Source of the DNA: Phytophthora colocasiae
Lineage: Eukaryota > Oomycota > Peronosporomycetes > Peronosporales > Peronosporaceae
Direction of reading: 5' to 3'
Assembly: GCA_018806915.1 (NCBI GenBank)
Contig: JAGKQI010000045.1
Location: 186,001 to 250,000, forward strand
Length of the DNA: 64,000 nt
The notes beneath the pieces are model-generated. The model was not told where the DNA came from, did no database searches, and was given only the letters and a program-made list of their open reading frames with translations. The stretch's first letter is position 1. Each line of letters begins with the position of its first letter. Below are positions 62,396 to 64,000 of the stretch, piece after piece. Made by a program: the position numbers and the translations under genes.

Positions 62396-64000
62396 GAATT
62401 GGATAAGTTAGTCCACAGAGGGTATAATGAATGATTTGCGCTCCAGGCCCTGGATCCAGCGTCCGCCATCGTATTGTTGTCCCCTGGTATGTGTGCTGCT
62501 GAACATGAGAATGAGTGTTGGAATTCTGCCAGGGAAATGAGCCTGTTGTAAGCTCGTGCTATTGGATGTTGACTTGCACGTTTTTCAAGCCAAGCGACCG
62601 CACTGGTATTGTCGATCCACATTCGGACGTGGGTTTTGTCACGCCCTGTTGATGTCCACCTTGGACCCCAATGGAGTGCTGCGAGGGCAGGCCCCATCAG
62701 TTCGCGGACATTGATCGAGTTGTGTGTTTTTGTGACGGCAAATGTTTGTCGTACCGCTTCGCTGAATTGCACGCGGATGTACTGCTTGAGCTGTGGTTCC
62801 AATACGCACACACCAGTATCTGAAGCGTCCATGAAGACGTGGCGTGACGGTGGCAGTAGCTGTGCGAAATGTTCCACTGGAATGGAGTTGAATTTCTTCC
62901 CCTGGGTAAGCACGGCTAGATACCATCTCAAATCTTCGCGAACGTCTTTGGGTAATTGGTGACGAACGTGATGACGTGGAAATGTTGTCACGAACACTTG
63001 GAGATTTTGATAGAATGCCCGGGCCGGCGGAAAGCAGGTTGAAACGTAGCGGAGACTTCCTAATAATTTGTTGATTGTTGAGCGCGTGGATTTGTCGGCG
63101 TGGAGGAGTTCTTGAATGCGTAGTCGTGCTTTGGCAATTTTATCATCGGGAACCGCCACCGTTCCAGACACCGTATTCCACATCAAACCGAGAGCCTTGA
63201 GCTCGGTAGACCATCCTGTGAATTTCTTCTCGTTTACTGCTGTGGGTCCCAGCACTGTCGCCATTGCCTTCCGCAGTGCCCAGTTGGCTTCCTCACACCG
63301 AGTTCCTGTGTTAACTTCGAGGCACGTGTGGTCGTCGCACCAGTAGTTCCCCACGAAGCAGGTCGAATCGAGCGGTGACAGAAATCGATGTGGCCGTTGC
63401 TGCTGGTACAAGTAATTGATCAGTGACCCGGCGACCGCGTAAAACGCTGGAGATCCGCACCAGCCAAATCCGCAGGCTAAGTCGATCACGATGTACCCGT
63501 CAAACCGAAATCCGAACATGTGAACGTGTTCTGCTGCTACTGGAATGTGTCGAAATGCGCCCGAGACATCGCCAAGCATTATCAAAATCACATGACCGGG
63601 AAATCTGGTTCGTAGCTCAAAAATTCGACGAGCAATATCGCGAGGGGGGTTGTATGAAATCTCCAGAAATGTACTTCGATCCGTAAAGTCGTTGACAGAG
63701 GCATCGGGTGGGTAAGAGTAGTCATTGATGACCCGGATCGTTGCCAGTGACTGTGATTTTTCTGTGACTCCAACCGGGCTGATGTAGATTTCAGGCCACT
63801 GATTCAGTAGATCGGCTTCCACAACGAGATAGCGTCCTTCTTGTTCGCCTTTGAAGATGTGGTCTCGTAGTTGCTGGTAATGGGCGGCCGGAATTTTATG
63901 GTTAGAAGGTCGCGAGAGCTGTCTGGCAAGTCTGTTTGGTTTCCACGCGGGTACGACACCATGCCGAATTATTGAATTCCACTGGGTTGTGAGCTGATTG
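62251..64000 (-). CDS. DIRS reverse transcriptase/RNase H (5' part outside window)
   Basis: Open frame from the right edge to 62251, at least 583 codons. RT core: ATIRVINDYSYPPDASVND, RFPGHVILIMLGDVSGAFRH, ACGFGWCGSPAFYAVAG, and a catalytic box reading CFVGNYWCDDHTCLEV (DD). RNase H: HVFMDASDTGVCVLEP, TKTHNSINVRELMGPALAAL, MWIDNTSAVAWLEK, then DNNTMADAGSR. All are DIRS-type versions. No gag is visible in the window. Confidence 0.88.
   Translation of the reverse strand, partial: NQLTTQWNSIIRHGVVPAWKPNRLARQLSRPSNHKIPAAHYQQLRDHIFKGEQEGRYLVVEADLLNQWPEIYISPVGVTEKSQSLATIRVINDYSYPPDASVNDFTDRSTFLEISYNPPRDIARRIFELRTRFPGHVILIMLGDVSGAFRHIPVAAEHVHMFGFRFDGYIVIDLACGFGWCGSPAFYAVAGSLINYLYQQQRPHRFLSPLDSTCFVGNYWCDDHTCLEVNTGTRCEEANWALRKAMATVLGPTAVNEKKFTGWSTELKALGLMWNTVSGTVAVPDDKIAKARLRIQELLHADKSTRSTINKLLGSLRYVSTCFPPARAFYQNLQVFVTTFPRHHVRHQLPKDVREDLRWYLAVLTQGKKFNSIPVEHFAQLLPPSRHVFMDASDTGVCVLEPQLKQYIRVQFSEAVRQTFAVTKTHNSINVRELMGPALAALHWGPRWTSTGRDKTHVRMWIDNTSAVAWLEKRASQHPIARAYNRLISLAEFQHSFSCSAAHIPGDNNTMADAGSRAWSANHSLYPLWTNLSNSWTQIQILPPFEYLMSLWETCSADMLSQVQLPGSTQHTGTSGAHSHTN

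Larger units (their letters stand above)
61349..64000 (-). mobile_element. DIRS-like (tyrosine recombinase) retrotransposon, right part beyond window
   Basis: Two overlapping minus-strand ORFs, RT/RNase H (to 62251) and tyrosine recombinase (62395-61349), have the overlap and order of DIRS elements. There is no integrase or LTR. The 150 bp to its left includes a hairpin (AAGCATCC / GGATGCTT, about 61215-61233) that may belong to the element's terminal repeat. Confidence 0.85.

Noticed and set aside
1..64000. tRNA, rRNA, CRISPR arrays and bacterial-type operon signals
   Set aside because: None were recognised on either strand; the sequence is eukaryotic with spliced genes.

Overview
The window looks like oomycete nuclear DNA, most likely Phytophthora or a close relative; no species can be named from it. 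The grounds are compact genes with 47-71 bp introns (GTNNGT...AG), very short gaps between genes, a two-domain Kazal inhibitor with a signal peptide, an S33 serine protease and a GT71 mannosyltransferase of oomycete type, a flagellar gene (CFAP96) implying zoospores, and a heavy load of Gypsy, DIRS, Mutator-like and piggyBac elements.

Layout. Housekeeping genes form three islands. Island 1 (1-4749) has NUP160 (minus, cut by the left edge) head-to-head with an SFT2 vesicle-transport protein. Between 4866 and 19723 lies a Kazal-inhibitor locus broken up by transposons: a decayed copy (4866-5133), a 10.3-kb Gypsy retrotransposon with near-identical 932-bp LTRs (5942-16222), then two intact, identical Kazal genes facing each other on the arms of a 1-kb inverted repeat (17290-18306 / 18708-19723). 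Island 2 (20835-30567) is dense: PKR1-like, GH1 beta-glucosidase (one nonsense codon), CFAP96, RFC2, IFRD, TIM21 (4 exons), an FBT-family transporter and a BAP31-like ER protein. A GT71 glycosyltransferase (30699-32279) follows; its 5' end abuts a transposon.

From 32280 on, transposons dominate. A 6.6-kb Mutator-like element (32280-38870) encodes a transposase fused to a Ulp1-type protease. A 17.2-kb Gypsy element (40256-57491, minus strand, TSD GTAT) carries gag-protease-RT-RNaseH-integrase, an antisense ORF and a multi-pass membrane ORF; a 3.6-kb piggyBac-like element sits in its gag (51626-55205, TTAA site). Its 5' LTR lies 70 bp upstream of an S33 protease gene (57562-59310). Next is a 1.76-kb non-autonomous Mutator-like element carrying pieces of SDHA and of an RS-rich protein (59436-61197), and a DIRS-like tyrosine-recombinase retrotransposon runs off the right edge.

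The most unusual signal is that two unrelated DNA transposons (Mutator-like and piggyBac-like) carry, inside several introns of their transposase genes, repeated copies of the short motif found at their own termini (TGTTGC/GCAACA in one, ACAGAATA in the other). Several frames (Gypsy-1 pol, Gypsy-2 gag, S33, GT71) break at homopolymer runs, so real decay and assembly error cannot be fully separated here. No tRNA, rRNA or CRISPR was recognised.
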